Source: Peronospora farinosa
Taxonomy: Eukaryota > Oomycota > Peronosporomycetes > Peronosporales > Peronosporaceae
DNA length: 64,000 bases
Reading direction: 5' to 3'
Assembly: GCA_947646735.1 (NCBI GenBank)
Contig: CANTFK010000781.1
Location: 1-64,000 of the forward strand
Shown one piece after another: positions 39,581 through 50,343 of the stretch. Under the pieces are notes generated by a model. It saw nothing but the letters and a program-made list of their open reading frames with translations. It was not told where the DNA came from and ran no database searches. The stretch's first letter is position 1; every line of letters begins with the position of its first letter. The position numbers and the translations under genes were made by a program.

Positions 39581-40630
39581 ATGTCGGATGATGATAAGCC
39601 GACGACAGACATCACACTTAAAGACGGCGACTTGGATCAGCAGCAACAACAAGCGTTTCTTCAGCAGCAGCTTCAGCAGCAACAGTTACAGCTTCTCCAA
39701 TTACAGCAGCAACAACTTCAAAGCTTGAGTCAGAACATGAGTCCTAACGAACTTGCAGCGTTGCAGCAACAGCAACTAGCGCTCTTTATGATGCCAATGT
39801 TTCCTCTTATGATGCCGTTGCAGCAACAAGCACTAACGTCAGCTTCTACGATTCCAGCAACGAATTCAGACACGTCGTCCGAGGAGACGTCTGTGGAGGC
39901 TGCAATAGCTTCAGACGAGGCTGTTTCCATAGCTGCCGAGTCTGCAGCTGCTGCTTCATCTTCAACAGCAGGTGGTGAAGTGTCACTATCTTATTCATCA
40001 GCGTCTGCTGAATCTATGGGATTCACGTCGCCTTTTGGGGCTACGGACGGATTTGGATTGTTGTCTGGGACCAACACTGCATCACTTAATATGGATGAAG
40101 TACCTAAACGGAAGCGGGGTCGACCACCCAAAAAGGATGTAGCTGCACGAGCAAAGGCAGAAGCAGAGAAGACACTGAAGCAGCAGTTTCCTATGTGGGG
40201 CTATGGATTACCCATGCCGCTACTACCAGGTTTCTCAGGCATGCTGCCTGGTATGTCAAATCCTGGTGCTGTTGTGAAGGACCATTGTGCTTCTGATGAT
40301 CGGATAATAAAAGAGGAAAATGAAGATGTTGAACGCCCGGTCAAGGTGGCGAAAAAGAAACAGCGTGGGACAGGAAAACCTCGGGGTCGACCACGCACAC
40401 GTCCTCGTCCGGGCGAGATTATTCGTCGTGTCAAACCGCTCCCTATTGCGCCTGCAAGCTATTCCGTCATGTACAACTATTCTCTCTCCAATCTGGCACA
40501 GAGGAGCATGGAACTAAATGCCGATGGTACCATGGCTAACACGGAAACTTCGACGATCTCGGACGAAGCACAGGACGAGGATCGACTGGTGCCGCTTAGC
40601 GCGTCGTTATTATCTGGAGAGCACGAGTAA
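39581..40630 (+). CDS. PolyQ protein with two AT-hooks
   Basis: 349 residues, single exon. N-terminal Gln-rich tract (residues ~20-50, QQQ runs mixed with Leu/Phe), then Met/Ala/Ser-rich low-complexity sequence. Two AT-hook motifs: KRKRGRPPKKD (about residues 170-180) and GTGKPRGRPRTRPRPG (about 265-280). Basic KKKQR lies before the second hook. AT-hooks bind the minor groove of AT-rich DNA, and polyQ segments are typical of transcription regulators, so a chromatin or transcription role is inferred. No enzymatic domain. Confidence 0.75.
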   Translation: MSDDDKPTTDITLKDGDLDQQQQQAFLQQQLQQQQLQLLQLQQQQLQSLSQNMSPNELAALQQQQLALFMMPMFPLMMPLQQQALTSASTIPATNSDTSSEETSVEAAIASDEAVSIAAESAAAASSSTAGGEVSLSYSSASAESMGFTSPFGATDGFGLLSGTNTASLNMDEVPKRKRGRPPKKDVAARAKAEAEKTLKQQFPMWGYGLPMPLLPGFSGMLPGMSNPGAVVKDHCASDDRIIKEENEDVERPVKVAKKKQRGTGKPRGRPRTRPRPGEIIRRVKPLPIAPASYSVMYNYSLSNLAQRSMELNADGTMANTETSTISDEAQDEDRLVPLSASLLSGEHE

Positions 40631-40937
40631 GATCTACTATCTGTAACTTCATATGATGATTTGCAATGTCGACAAGTAGCGAGCGCTTTCATATCGTGTG
40701 CGTGTTTACAATTCCTGTCCAAGTACGTGCCGCATCAAATTCATGATGTTTTACTGTATGCATGAACAAGATATCTATATGGTCCGGCTTGTGCGCAAAC
40801 ATCGAGTGAGCTAGCACGCTTGGACAAATAAATAAAGAAGCTTGTGGCACTCTAATGCTCGGCCGTCTTCACGGGCGAGCATGCGTCATTTGACTTGACC
40901 CTACGTAACCTGAACTGCACCACGGTATAAAGGTGCT
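40631..40937. other. Convergent 3' spacer
   Basis: Between the AT-hook gene and the RPC7-like gene; nothing recognised. Confidence 0.4.
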
Positions 40938-41668
40938 CTAGAAGAAAACTTCTTCGTCACCGTCGTTGCTTTCAGCATCACTGTCGTAGTAGTCGAACGT
41001 ATAATCGTTCATGTCGTCACCTAAATCCTCGTCCACATCATCCATCATGCCGTCATCTATCTCCTGCTCTGCTGCCTTGGCCTTGTCTGCCGCAATTTTC
41101 GTCTCCTGAGCTTCTAATGATTTAAACACCGTTTCAAACGCACGCGGCTGCATGATGCCGCGATTCGTCGAGCCTGCAGTTGCCGATGTGCGCAGTCCAC
41201 TGAGTGAATTGGCTCGTAGCTCCTCTGGCACGTAAATCTCATTAGCCTTTTGAGTCTCGGGCACTGTCACGTGCACAAAAGCAGTAACATCCGACGTATT
41301 GCGTCCAGCATCGGGACCTGCCGGGTCAGCTTCCCACGGGTGGTACAGACTCTCGAGCTTGTGCGCCAAGATACGTTGTCTTTGGATTAAATAGGCATCA
41401 CCATCAGCCAGTGCTTCAGGGTGTGGTAACTGCATTGGCGGGTACAGTGACGCACCAGCTTCCGCCTGTATCAACATCAGTAGTAATGTCATATAAGACC
41501 CGACAATGTTTCTTAACAAAGCGAGAGAGTATTCATCCGTACATGCAGCAGTTCCATTTGCATATGCGAGAGTCCCAAGTCCTCCCGTGTCTCATCCATG
41601 ATATCTGCAAGCATTGAGTCTCGACTACCGCCGAAGCGCACGCGACTGCGACCACGTCCTCGGCTCAT
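40938..41668 (-). CDS. POLR3G: RNA polymerase III subunit RPC7/Rpc31-like
   Basis: Two exons, 41668-41543 and 41465-40938, phase 0, intron 77 nt; 217 residues. Begins MSRGRGRSRVRFGG, like the Gly/Arg-rich start of Rpc31/RPC7; the middle has LYPPMQLPHPEALADGDAYL and QRQRILAHKLESLYHPW resembling the PPLFP...YL..KQ..R segment; and the C-terminus is strongly acidic with aromatic residues (DDMNDYTFDYYDSDAESNDG), the hallmark of this subunit. With RPC3 and RPC6 it forms the Pol III initiation subcomplex. Assignment rests on this overall pattern. Confidence 0.75.
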
Positions 41669-41834
41669 TTGCAACGAATGCTTTACCGCCAAGAGATTTA
41701 AGTATGCTGTATCCTAGTTTTCAGCCTTCGTTTTTAAATAATAAAGACTCGTATCTTATTCTTCATTTTTTATGGTGGTGGTGCTATATGTATGTAAACG
41801 CGTAACGCAAATCGTCTTGCCCCTCATCATTGCG

Positions 41835-42362
41835 ACTTCATCCGACGTTCTACGTCGGGAGGCCAAAGGAATTTCGTCCGGCTACGCTTCACGGCTTGGC
41901 TCCGATGCCGGCTCCAGGGGTCCGTAGGTCGATCAGCCTTCCCGTCGCGCTCGACGCACCGATGACATCGGGCGCGGTTGCGATGCCGTCTGTGCACGAC
42001 CAAAAGCCTGACGCTCGAAAACCCTCATCCGTTCGAGCAGTTTACGGTTCGACTGCCGGATCTCATTCGCGATCTTTTCCGCCTGGACAGCACGATCATG
42101 GGCAGCCCCAGCTTCCAGCTGAGCATTGGCAGCTTTGTTCACGGCCTGATCAACATCGTCCTGAGCAGCCAGGACACCAGAACTACCATCGTGAGGGCCC
42201 ACCTCCGCTTGTTGGTGCGTATAATAGGTGCGCTGGATTGTAGACCGCATTGTGGGTCACGAAGACCCTCTCCAAACATGGCTACAGTCGGATCATGAGA
42301 AGCGCGCGGTTCCATCCGCGCGCAGGTACCGTGTACGCTGGCTTGGATTACCTCCCTTCGGG
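41835..42362 (+). mobile_element. Ty3/gypsy fragment: pol C-terminus with chromodomain
   Basis: Plus-strand sequence encodes HPTFYVGR (the end-of-integrase motif of gypsy elements) and later REGPPPLV, then in another frame a chromodomain-like block VDRIVGHEDPLQTWLQSDHE and RYRVRWLG. At least one frameshift near 42225. No reverse transcriptase is present, so this is a remnant. Confidence 0.65.
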
Positions 42363-43399
42363 TAAGAGGCCTTTTTTCTGGATGCCTTAGCACCAGCAGC
42401 AAGTTTGGCATAGCAGCGAGCCATCATATGGCCGGGCTTGCCGCACCTGTAGGAGACCACGTCTGCATTGCCTAACTCCATTGGAGTGGCATCCAGCTTC
42501 TCGGTCAACGGCTTATACTAAGCTGTCGCCGAGGCACTGTTGTAGGATTGCTCCTAAACCATGGCAATTTCAATTGCCTCCTCCATCGTCTTTGGCACCT
42601 TTCTAAAAAGGGCCTGACGTGATGGGCCGTGCCGTAGTCCGTTCATGAACGTAGGCACCTTAATGTGTTCCGGTATCGGACCCACATTAATGGACGCAGA
42701 CAGCGAACGCATCTCCTGCACATACTCTTGCAGAGATCGTTTCGCCTGTCGTGCTCCAAAGAAGCGCGCCTGAAGTAACACTTCATTGTTAGGCGAATGA
42801 TACATGGCGAAAATCTTTGATCTAAAGAACGTCCATGATGGAAACGCATCAGCGTTTGACATAAGAGCAGAGTAAGCCCACTCTGACGCTTTGCCACGCA
42901 AATTTGAGATCGCATACGACACCATCCTGGTGTCTTCTTCAATGAGCTGCGCCATACCGCTCTGCTCCACGGCTAAAAGCCAGTGGACAATCGTATGTGG
43001 GGCAGTCCCATTAAACTTCGGAGGGTCCATCCGAATGGGCCTTGGCTGATTAGGCCGGGCAGAGAGCGTCTCAACAGTTCTGTTGATCGCCTCATTCCGT
43101 GCTTGCTCAAGCCTAAGCTCATCCTGAGTCTTAGTGATGGACTCAGCCGTTGCTTGGCTGTTTACCTCGGACGCGTTTCTACGCTGTCCGAGCACAAACG
43201 CCTCGAATTGTTCCAACTGAGCAACATGTTGCTCGGGAGGACAATGCAAGAGATTGGCCAGGGCTTGTTCACCAAGTCCCTGTACCAAGTGCTCTGCCCA
43301 CCTTCCTATGATGTTGGAAGAGGTGAGGAAAATCACCCCAATCCATACTGACGGACATCCGTATCCACACGCACGTGCGCAGTGGGCGATAGTTAGCAA
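42293..43399 (-). mobile_element. Ty3/gypsy gag fragment, opposite orientation, degraded
   Basis: Minus-strand frame 43399-42554 encodes a retrotransposon gag/capsid-like protein (MDPPKFNGTAPHTIVHWLLA, VSYAISNLRGKASEWAYSAL, SLQEYVQEMRSLSASINVGP). A TAG near 42556 stops it. A zinc knuckle (YRCGKPGHMMARC) follows in the 42508-42293 frame; its first Cys position is Ser. It abuts the plus-strand chromodomain fragment near 42350, so two pieces lie head to head. Confidence 0.7.
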
Positions 43400-43989
43400 A
43401 TTTAAGACTGACCTATATTTAATAGGTTTTAAACTATATATAAGTCTAACAACTGATTGGTCAAATGTAAAGATTGGATACGCGTCTCTTTAGAAGCGTA
43501 TCCTTACGTGCAAGCTTACAAATTGTAAGCTACAATATATTTAAGCTCGCTGATGACGTGTGTCTGAAGCGTCACCATGACGCCCAGTCCCAACTGGCGT
43601 CATCCTCGTTGAATGTGAATCCATCCATGGATATCACATTCACGAGGGTGGGTCACATTGACAGGCCTAAGGTACCTCGTACCCATTAAGGCAGGCCTGC
43701 CCGTTAAGTATCGGATACTTGACGAACCATGTAACTTTTAGCCTGTCACAATGCCTGTAGTGTTGGGCTAATGTGTACATGGTCTTTGCAAGCAAGTTAA
43801 GCTGCACCAACACAACAACATGATACGCATGGTATGCTTAAAGTACTGCTCATGCTTGTTTGAAGCATATCACGCTACAAAGATTAGGAACGCACAGTCA
43901 CCTCAGGTTACGCTTCATTTTAATCTGGTTTTCTACACTCAGTCGTGAATTGTATAGTATGTCACAATGCGCTCCAAGATAAGCCCACA
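43400..43989. other. Possible LTR remnant
   Basis: Region beyond the gag 5' end, rich in short palindromes (TTACAAATTGTAA near 43519, GCGTCACCATGACGC near 43570). It is where a 5' LTR would lie for the minus-strand element; no matching second copy is seen, so this is tentative. Confidence 0.25.
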
Positions 43990-45213
43990 CTTCTCGTTAT
44001 GACTTTCGTGCTTCTTCTTGTTGCTGCCAGCTCTTCAAAAAATTTCGCACTTCGCAGCAAAACACGAATGGAAGCTCAGCTGCAATCGCCTCGGCTCCCT
44101 GCAACCGCTTTCACATTTCCATTTCGTTGTCGCTTACGGTCTCTACCTCCTTTTTCGATGCGTCTCACCTTGTCGTTAGTCCTAATGTCCAAATTCTTTA
44201 CAGATTCTGTCTCGAATTCTTCCTTCATGCTCTCGTCCAATTCCTCATTATCATTGCCATCATCAGCATCCTCATCCAACTTTTTTTCGGCATCAGCAGC
44301 AAAACGATTTTCAACCGCGTGGACGTCAGTCAGATCGACATTGGTAGCGGCGTCACGATAAGCTGCGAGTTTGTCCTTTTTTGGCTCTCTTCTTGCCCTT
44401 CTTGCTCTTGCGCAATCCTGCGTCGTCGCTGTTATCAATGTCATCAACATCAGCCCTGTGCATACGCAACACATGCTCCCTTTCAAGTCGATAAAGACGG
44501 TCACGTTCCTTCGCAGCAGTCTCCTTCGACAACATTCGTCTCTCCGTTGCCTTGGTCTCAAAGACAAGTTCCCGCGTTATTTTGCCAAAGCCGTCCATCG
44601 GCTCCGGTAACACTCGCCATTGGCAAAACTCAAGCAATCCACGCCGATCCGCAAACGCTTCATCCATTTGTCCGTAGCATCTTCCTGCGAGTGTTCATTT
44701 CTCTGCCACACCACCTTGTACACTTTTGCCTTCACCGCGAGTTCCTGCATCACTTCTTTGCATGTCTTCCTCTTCCCATCGTCTTCCTCAATTCCTGGTG
44801 CCTCAGCGTTTCCGTTGCCACCTCCGAAGTGGAGTTAGCTGACAATGTCCCTTTCATATCCCTTTTTTCCTCGAGTCATTCTCCTCGTCCAATAACCCGT
44901 TCACATTGTAAGTATCGTAGTCATCGTCTATCCTATCCTTCATTCACCATGTAGGGTCCTATTCACCAAGACGCTTGCCCTCAAACACATTGCTCTTGTT
45001 GCGGGCCTTGAACGCAGCGCCAAGCAAACGTCTTGTAACGTTAACGTCTGACTTCGGCAAGCGCGGCCGGCCTGTGCCTTTCACCTGACGACCAATGACC
45101 TCAAGCTTGGCGTTGCTGCGTTTGTCAAACGGTTTATCGTGAGCTACTGGCGCGCAAGAAGCACTTCTGCTTCTTCCGAGTAGACATTTTCTACCTCCGC
45201 CCTTTTTAATCAC
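43990..45213 (-). pseudogene. NOP14: Truncated NOP14 pseudogene (N-terminal half)
   Basis: Minus strand from ATG 45213. The first frame carries the NOP14 start: KPFDKRSNAKLEVIGR and RNKSNVFEGKRLGE, then a TAG at 44959 exactly where relatives have a Tyr codon. NOP14-like sequence continues in shifting frames: HFGGG and KRKTCKEVMQELAVKAKVYK (~44750), then CQWRVLPEPMDGFGKITREL and LYRLEREHVLRMH (~44600-44440), then an acidic EELDESMKEEFE part to ~44076. The C-terminal half of NOP14 (normally 800+ residues in total) is absent. Active NOP14 is a nucleolar factor in 40S ribosome assembly; a functional copy must lie elsewhere. Confidence 0.75.
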
Positions 45214-45267
45214 TTGACAAGGAGAGAGAGAACCAAAGAAGCAAGTAAAGAGAGAACACAGACGTAG

Positions 45268-45474
45268 ATGTCAACGAGAGCCAAGACTTTCACACAACTG
45301 GTAAAGAGATTTGCAGGTCTGCGAACAAGTTTGACGGCCAATACCAGTCAAACGGGAATGGTATTATGCCCAGAATGCAGGCGGGTAAAATTAGTACTAA
45401 GGCACATCATTGACGAAGGCTACAAAACCCCGGAGACTGATCATAAACAGGATTACGGTGATCTTTCTGGCTGA
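45268..45474 (+). CDS. Hypothetical small protein, 68 residues
   Basis: ATG 45268, 54 bp upstream of and divergent from the NOP14 remnant. Basic N-terminus (MSTRAKTFTQLVKRFAGLRT) that could target mitochondria, one CPEC pair, acidic end. No family recognised; it may be a chance frame. Confidence 0.3.
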   Translation: MSTRAKTFTQLVKRFAGLRTSLTANTSQTGMVLCPECRRVKLVLRHIIDEGYKTPETDHKQDYGDLSG

Positions 45475-45961
45475 GTATCGGCCACTTTGAGCAAACCGAG
45501 CTTGCACAGTAGCTGTATACACATGCAGAAATAAAAGATGAATACCTTGCATTGCTGAGACTACCTTTACAATTGGATTGCCAATTCCACTCGACAAGTT
45601 CACATGTTTAAAGCGAGACACATCATTTCTGTCATGATAGATGGAGCGCTAATAGGTCTCTGTTCTAGACATGACTTTTTTGTTGGCTGTCCTGTGTCAA
45701 CAAGATTGGCTAGACGGTTGGTTATCTCCTTAGTAGAAACTGCTAGTCTCTTTTATACTCTTTTTTAAAGAAAGTATAAGAATAAGATTAGCAGACAATA
45801 TATAGAATAACAAGTGCATTTTGCCCATCCGTAAACTGGCTTCATTCAAAAGTACGACAGATATTGCACCGTATACCTGACGATTCGAGAGACTCATTCC
45901 CTCTGCGTCACTTTCCATTCACCTCGATCAGCTCTAGAACTTCGCCAAGCCATCTACGATT
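45475..45961. other. Intergenic upstream of effector-like gene
   Basis: AT-rich; no gene recognised. TCACTTTCCATTCACC near 45909 could be an Inr-type start region but is not convincing. Confidence 0.35.
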
Positions 45962-47319
45962 ATGCACTTTCACTTCACCACGCTATGCGTGGCTTTTGCT
46001 GCCTGTCGAGTCTCTGGTTCACTTGCAGCGCCATCCCGTAGCATCGCCAAATCACCTCGCTCTCTACGTGAAGTGCCCACTAAAAAACATTCGGGAGCGG
46101 ATAAGCTTGAATCCGACGAAGAAGAGAGGTCTGGCAACATATCATGTGAAGTTGAAGGAATCGTGGGGGAAGCAAGCAAGTCATTGACGGAATCCAAGTT
46201 GGTGAATGCTTGGAACCGATTAAATATAAGAGAAGGGAACTACTTAATTTGCTGAATCACTGGGATCAAATTTCTCACTCGTATGAGACGAATGGAAGAA
46301 GGCCACAAATTTACCAAAGAAAGTTTCGATGAAAGCTTGGAAAGAAAAGCGGAAGAATTCTAAAGACGAGACCAAATCCCTCAAGGATTTTCTGAATGAC
46401 CGGAAACCGAAAGCGTTTGAAATCGAGTCCAGCACTGAACGGCTTCAGGCTTGGCTTGAAAACAAAGGATCACTAGACACTCTATTTACAGTGCTGGGAC
46501 TTCACGAAGCGATGGACAGAGCGGCGAACGGTCTTTTGATTAGCATGAATTTGGAAAGGTGGAATTTTGTCATGAAATACTTGGACAAGACGGGCCACTA
46601 CAACCTTCAAAATTCGCTTCAAGAAACCCTTACAGCTTTATGCGGAAATGAAAAGTGGGCAACTATTTTCTTGGAATGTCTTTTCCGCTTAAGAGACACA
46701 ACAAATAAAGTTCAATTGATGTGGCTGCATGAGATGCGAAAACCGAAGGATATTTACGATGGGATGAAAATTGACAAAAAGGATCTGCTTACGGGCTCAA
46801 AGTTGGCAAACGAATGGATTGCTTACTTGGTCACCTACAACGACTTGTACCCACAGTCTCGCACACCTCTGAATGCTGTGGTGCCTGATTTCGAAATAGA
46901 GTACATACAAACGATCTTACCTAAAGTAAGCCAATATCCGACCCAGGGTGTTCAAAGGCAAATAGTAGGCGAGATCCTCAAGTCATGGGCTGATGCAAAG
47001 CCCCCCCCTTTCTCCTTTTGAAGTTTTCAATCATTTTAAAAAACCAGAGAGTCCAGAGTTGTCATCAGTGCCTCTATCAGCATTGAAAAAGTACCTGAGT
47101 TTAATCAAATTTGGAATGCAGCCGGATGAACAATTTGCGGTCAAGGAACTGGAGACAAGTTTAAACAATCTTCTCACTGTGCGATTGCGAAGCGACTCCG
47201 AAGAGATGAAGCTATTCTATGACCGCCTGAAAGCTCTTGGGTCAAAGAACCTATTTAAACGGAAACCGGAGTCTCCCCCTGAAAATGCACGTGACAGGCA
47301 ACGTTCACGTGGTGAATAA
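45962..47319 (+). pseudogene. RXLR/WY-type secreted effector gene with an early stop and two frameshifts
   Basis: ATG 45962 opens a signal peptide (MHFHFTTLCVAFAACRVSGS), then RSLR at residues 33-36 and EEER at 53-56, the RXLR-dEER arrangement of oomycete host-translocated effectors. The frame hits TGA at 46253. Coding-like sequence resumes in the same frame to ~46350, passes to a second frame (to 47021) with Trp/Leu/Tyr-rich helical repeats (for example KWATIFLECLFRLRD, ANEWIAYLVTYNDLYP) like LWY modules, and to a third frame after a run of eight C at about 46999-47006, ending at 47319. Three breaks indicate a pseudogene, unless the consensus is faulty. Target unknown. It sits in the transposon/pseudogene island. 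Confidence 0.7.
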
Positions 47320-48346
47320 TGCTTGTCGAGGCATCACTACGAAACAGATACCCTCTAACCTGCTTGATGCTCCGGGAGAATATAAAAAAAGCTTTGTTGG
47401 ATGGTATACAAACGGTTCCGATTAAAACGGTAAGGAAGAGGGATAAATAATGAGGGTGTCGAAAACAGGCATGTATACTGCAAGCTTAGGGTAGATGATA
47501 TCATTCTACTACTTTTAATAACAATAACATGATCGCATTCCCATCAAAACAGACACTTCTTTTTTTCAACATATTAAGCATGTTGTACATTTTTCAATTA
47601 GCCGTCCTTTGCAATCCTAAACTCGGTAGAGACACAAGTCGATATTGTAGACAAGCAGCTTTGCGATTGCCAAATAAACTACGACAAATGCGAGCACATC
47701 TGAGATTTTAAATTTTCAAAGTGTTGTCGACGCAGACGCGCTCTTCGCGAATAGTAATGACAGCATTTAGCTGCTAGGGTACAGTTTCCAATACGCTTTT
47801 ATTCTACAAAGAAAAACAAGCTATAACTCAACATCCGTTGTCTTAATCAGACAGTCCCATCCCATAACTTGTATAGCTCAATTAACGTTTCCAGTGAAAA
47901 GGTACTTGTCAACGACAGGTTAGCTTCAGCGAAACACCATAGTAAGCATTCGCGTGAGTCCGACAAATGTTTCATCATCAGAAGTGGGGTGACTACAATA
48001 ACCCAAGCCTCAGTTCAGAGCCGAGGAACGACTCAGCTTCATTCGCAAATAACTGTGCTACGATTTCGTTGGAATCTCATTCCATCAGGACCAGCGACAG
48101 CTTCGAGATAATAGAAAAAGCTGTTCGTGTTGAGGTTGTGCGCAAAGCCTCGGTGAGGACTCACGTTCCGAGCAGATGAGATTCAGAAAGGAGTCAGAAA
48201 TGTTGTTACACGCTGCAACAACTAATACAATTAGCAATGCGAAACGATAGGTCTCAAAAAAACGAACTGATCATCAACATCATTATCTCGAGACTAAGTC
48301 TCTTGTTAATCCACTTTCCTGACTCTTGTCGAGAGCTGAGTGCCAC
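47320..48346. other. Gene-free kilobase
   Basis: Downstream of the effector-like gene and 3' of MRPL24. AT-rich; short frames only, nothing recognised. Confidence 0.4.
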
Positions 48347-49086
48347 TTACAGACGAGTGACTTCCCAGGTCTCGACCGTGCGTTCCAGCACGTCTTCAGG
48401 CGTCGTGTCAAATGGTCCAGTTTCTGGTAGATAGACGACATGACAATGACAACGACAGCGACAAAAAAGCTGTCAGCTACGAGCCACCAACATAGAATGT
48501 TCAGCAGCAACGCACCTGCTCGTCGTGGGTTGTGGCGTTCCTTAAGGACGGCAGGCTTAGGAATGATGGTGCCCGTCTTCTTCGACACGCGAACCTTTTC
48601 GCCTTCGTCCGTAAAGCGGATGGCAATCCGTGTGGGTTTGCCAATGGACGGGTCTACCAGGTTCACATTGCTATAATGAATGGGTGACGGTGACAAATAG
48701 GAACGCCCGGCAGCAGCAGGCGTTGCCTTCACATAGCGGTGGGTCTATCAAACAGCAAAAAAATGTCAGTCATTTTGAGACCTCTAGAGCCTTCCAACAG
48801 CTCGTTTTGACGCGCACCATTTTGACATTCTCGACAATAACTCTATTCTTGTCACGAACGACGCTCAAGACTTCACCCTGCGTCCCTTTGTGAGGTCCAG
48901 CAATGATTTCAACCTGAACATGTACATGGTCGTTAAAAGAGCAAAATCTCAGCGAATACAGTGATTCAAACGAGAAAAATAGCGCACCTTATCACCACGA
49001 AAGATATGCCAGTTCTTAATGAGGTCAATTGCTTTCTTCTTGGTACGCGGGCCACGTCGGAACGCAATCGGAATACGAGTCGCCAT
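48347..49086 (-). CDS. MRPL24: Mitochondrial ribosomal protein uL24m (MRPL24)
   Basis: Four exons: 49086-48988, 48913-48818, 48744-48516 and 48423-48347; phases 0, 0, 1; 166 residues. KOW motif across exons 1-2 (WHIFRGDKVQVEIIAGPHKG, GEVLSVVRDKNRVIVENVKM), then RSYLSPSPIHYSNVNLVDPS, a segment diagnostic of uL24, KPTRIAIRFTDEGEKVRVSK, and a last exon encoding TPEDVLERTVETWEVTRL. Component of the large mitochondrial ribosomal subunit near the exit tunnel. The N-terminus (MATRIPIAFRRGPRTKKKA) is basic, suiting import. Confidence 0.92.
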
Positions 49087-49284
49087 CGGAAGCTTTACTG
49101 TCCACAAATATGAAAGCTACGAGCAGCTCCGTTTTTTAATTGGTTAAAATGATTGGCGCTTACATTGTTTTTATTTGTCAAAATATAATGCAATATGATT
49201 TGCTAAAAAGTGAGGAGCCACTAGAAAAATCTCAAACATTTCGACACCAGCCAAAGCAAAAGGGGACCGTGGGATACAATTAAG
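49087..49284. promoter_or_regulatory. Divergent promoter MRPL24 / eIF2 beta
   Basis: 198 bp. ATTGG at 49139-49143 and 49152-49156 (13 bp apart), and TGTCAAAAT at about 49177, a near match of the recurrent TGTCAAAAA motif. Confidence 0.45.
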
Positions 49285-50074
49285 ATGGCTGACGTTATTG
49301 AGAATCAGGAATTGCCGTCTACGGATGACGCTGTAGTAGCTTCACCTGCTGTACCTGAGGATGTGGCTGCTATGTTTGATTTGAAGAAGAAGAAGAAGAA
49401 ATCCAAGAAGGTGAAGAAAGAGGTCAGTCAATTGAGCAGTTTTTATAATATTTTTATATTTTTTCCAATATTATTGTAAAAATCTCAATAACATTCATGT
49501 ACCAATGTAGAAAAATGACAATTTGGAAGATACTGTAGCCATTACGGATGCTGCACCTGATGCCAATCTAGTGCTAGTGCAGGACCCTGCTACGTACTCG
49601 TACAAGGACGAACTACTGGCCCGTATCATGGCTAAGTTGCATGAGAACAATCCGGAGCTAACGGACCGCAAGCGGCACACGATGAAGCCACCGCAGCTTA
49701 TGCGCGTGGGTACAAAGAAGACGCTATGGGTGAACTTTCAAGAGATCTGTCAGATGATGCATCGAAGTCCCGAGCACGTGCTTCAGTTCACACTGGCTGA
49801 GTTGGGTACAGAAGGGTCGATTGATGGCAATCAACGTCTTGTCATTCGTGGTCGTTACGTGCCCAAGTACATTGAGTCGCTCTTGCGCAAGTACATTACC
49901 GAGTACGTGTCGTGCCAAATGTGCCGTTCGCCCAACACGACGCTCACGCGTGACTCGGTCAGTCGTCTTTACTTTGTGCACTGTCAAGACTGTGGATCCT
50001 CGCGGTCGGTGGCTGCAATCCGCTCGGGTTTCCACGCTGCTACTCGCGCGGATAGACGGGCTGCACGCAAGTAG
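49285..50074 (+). CDS. EIF2S2: Translation initiation factor eIF2 beta
   Basis: Two exons, 49285-49422 and 49511-50074, phase 0; 233 residues. One poly-lysine block (KKKKKKSKKVKKE) at the end of exon 1; yeast and human eIF2 beta have three such K-boxes. The core (YKDELLARIMAKLHENNPEL, KTLWVNFQEICQMMHRSPEH, EGSIDGNQRLVIRGRYVPKY) and C-terminal zinc ribbon (CQMCRSPNTTL...HCQDCGSSR) are canonical. It is the beta subunit of the factor delivering Met-tRNAi to the 40S subunit, contacting eIF5 and eIF2B epsilon through K-boxes. Confidence 0.95.
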
Positions 50075-50280
50075 AGTAATTGGAGGTGGTCGAAAGTCGG
50101 GGACAACGAGTTTTCAGCAAAATGGTAGAGCAGACAGGTTAGAGCAGGAATTGAACATTCTGGGTTTTACTGGTCTCGCGTTGGGTTGTCACCGATACTA
50201 GGTGATTTGGTTAACGATTTGAGTGTTGAACACAGAGGAAGGGGAATCTATTATAGCTGTTCAGTGTTCAGTATCACGAG

Positions 50281-50310
50281 GTCTAGCCAAGTCTAGCCAA
50301 GTCTAGCCAA
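50281..50310. repeat. 10-bp tandem repeat x3
   Basis: GTCTAGCCAA three times in perfect tandem in the spacer between convergent genes; no function inferred. Confidence 0.9.
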
Positions 50311-50343
50311 GTCTTGTCATCTCTACAGCCTTCTTTTACCATC

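Noticed and set aside
42554..43399. Possible intact host gene
   Set aside because: Capsid-like gag features and the adjoining zinc knuckle in a broken frame mark it as retrotransposon-derived.
44127..44954. 275-residue plus-strand frame
   Set aside because: Antisense to the NOP14 remnant; Ser/Phe/Leu-biased composition typical of a shadow frame.
49821..50201. 126-residue plus-strand frame overlapping eIF2 beta
   Set aside because: Shifted-frame shadow of the conserved zinc-ribbon region.
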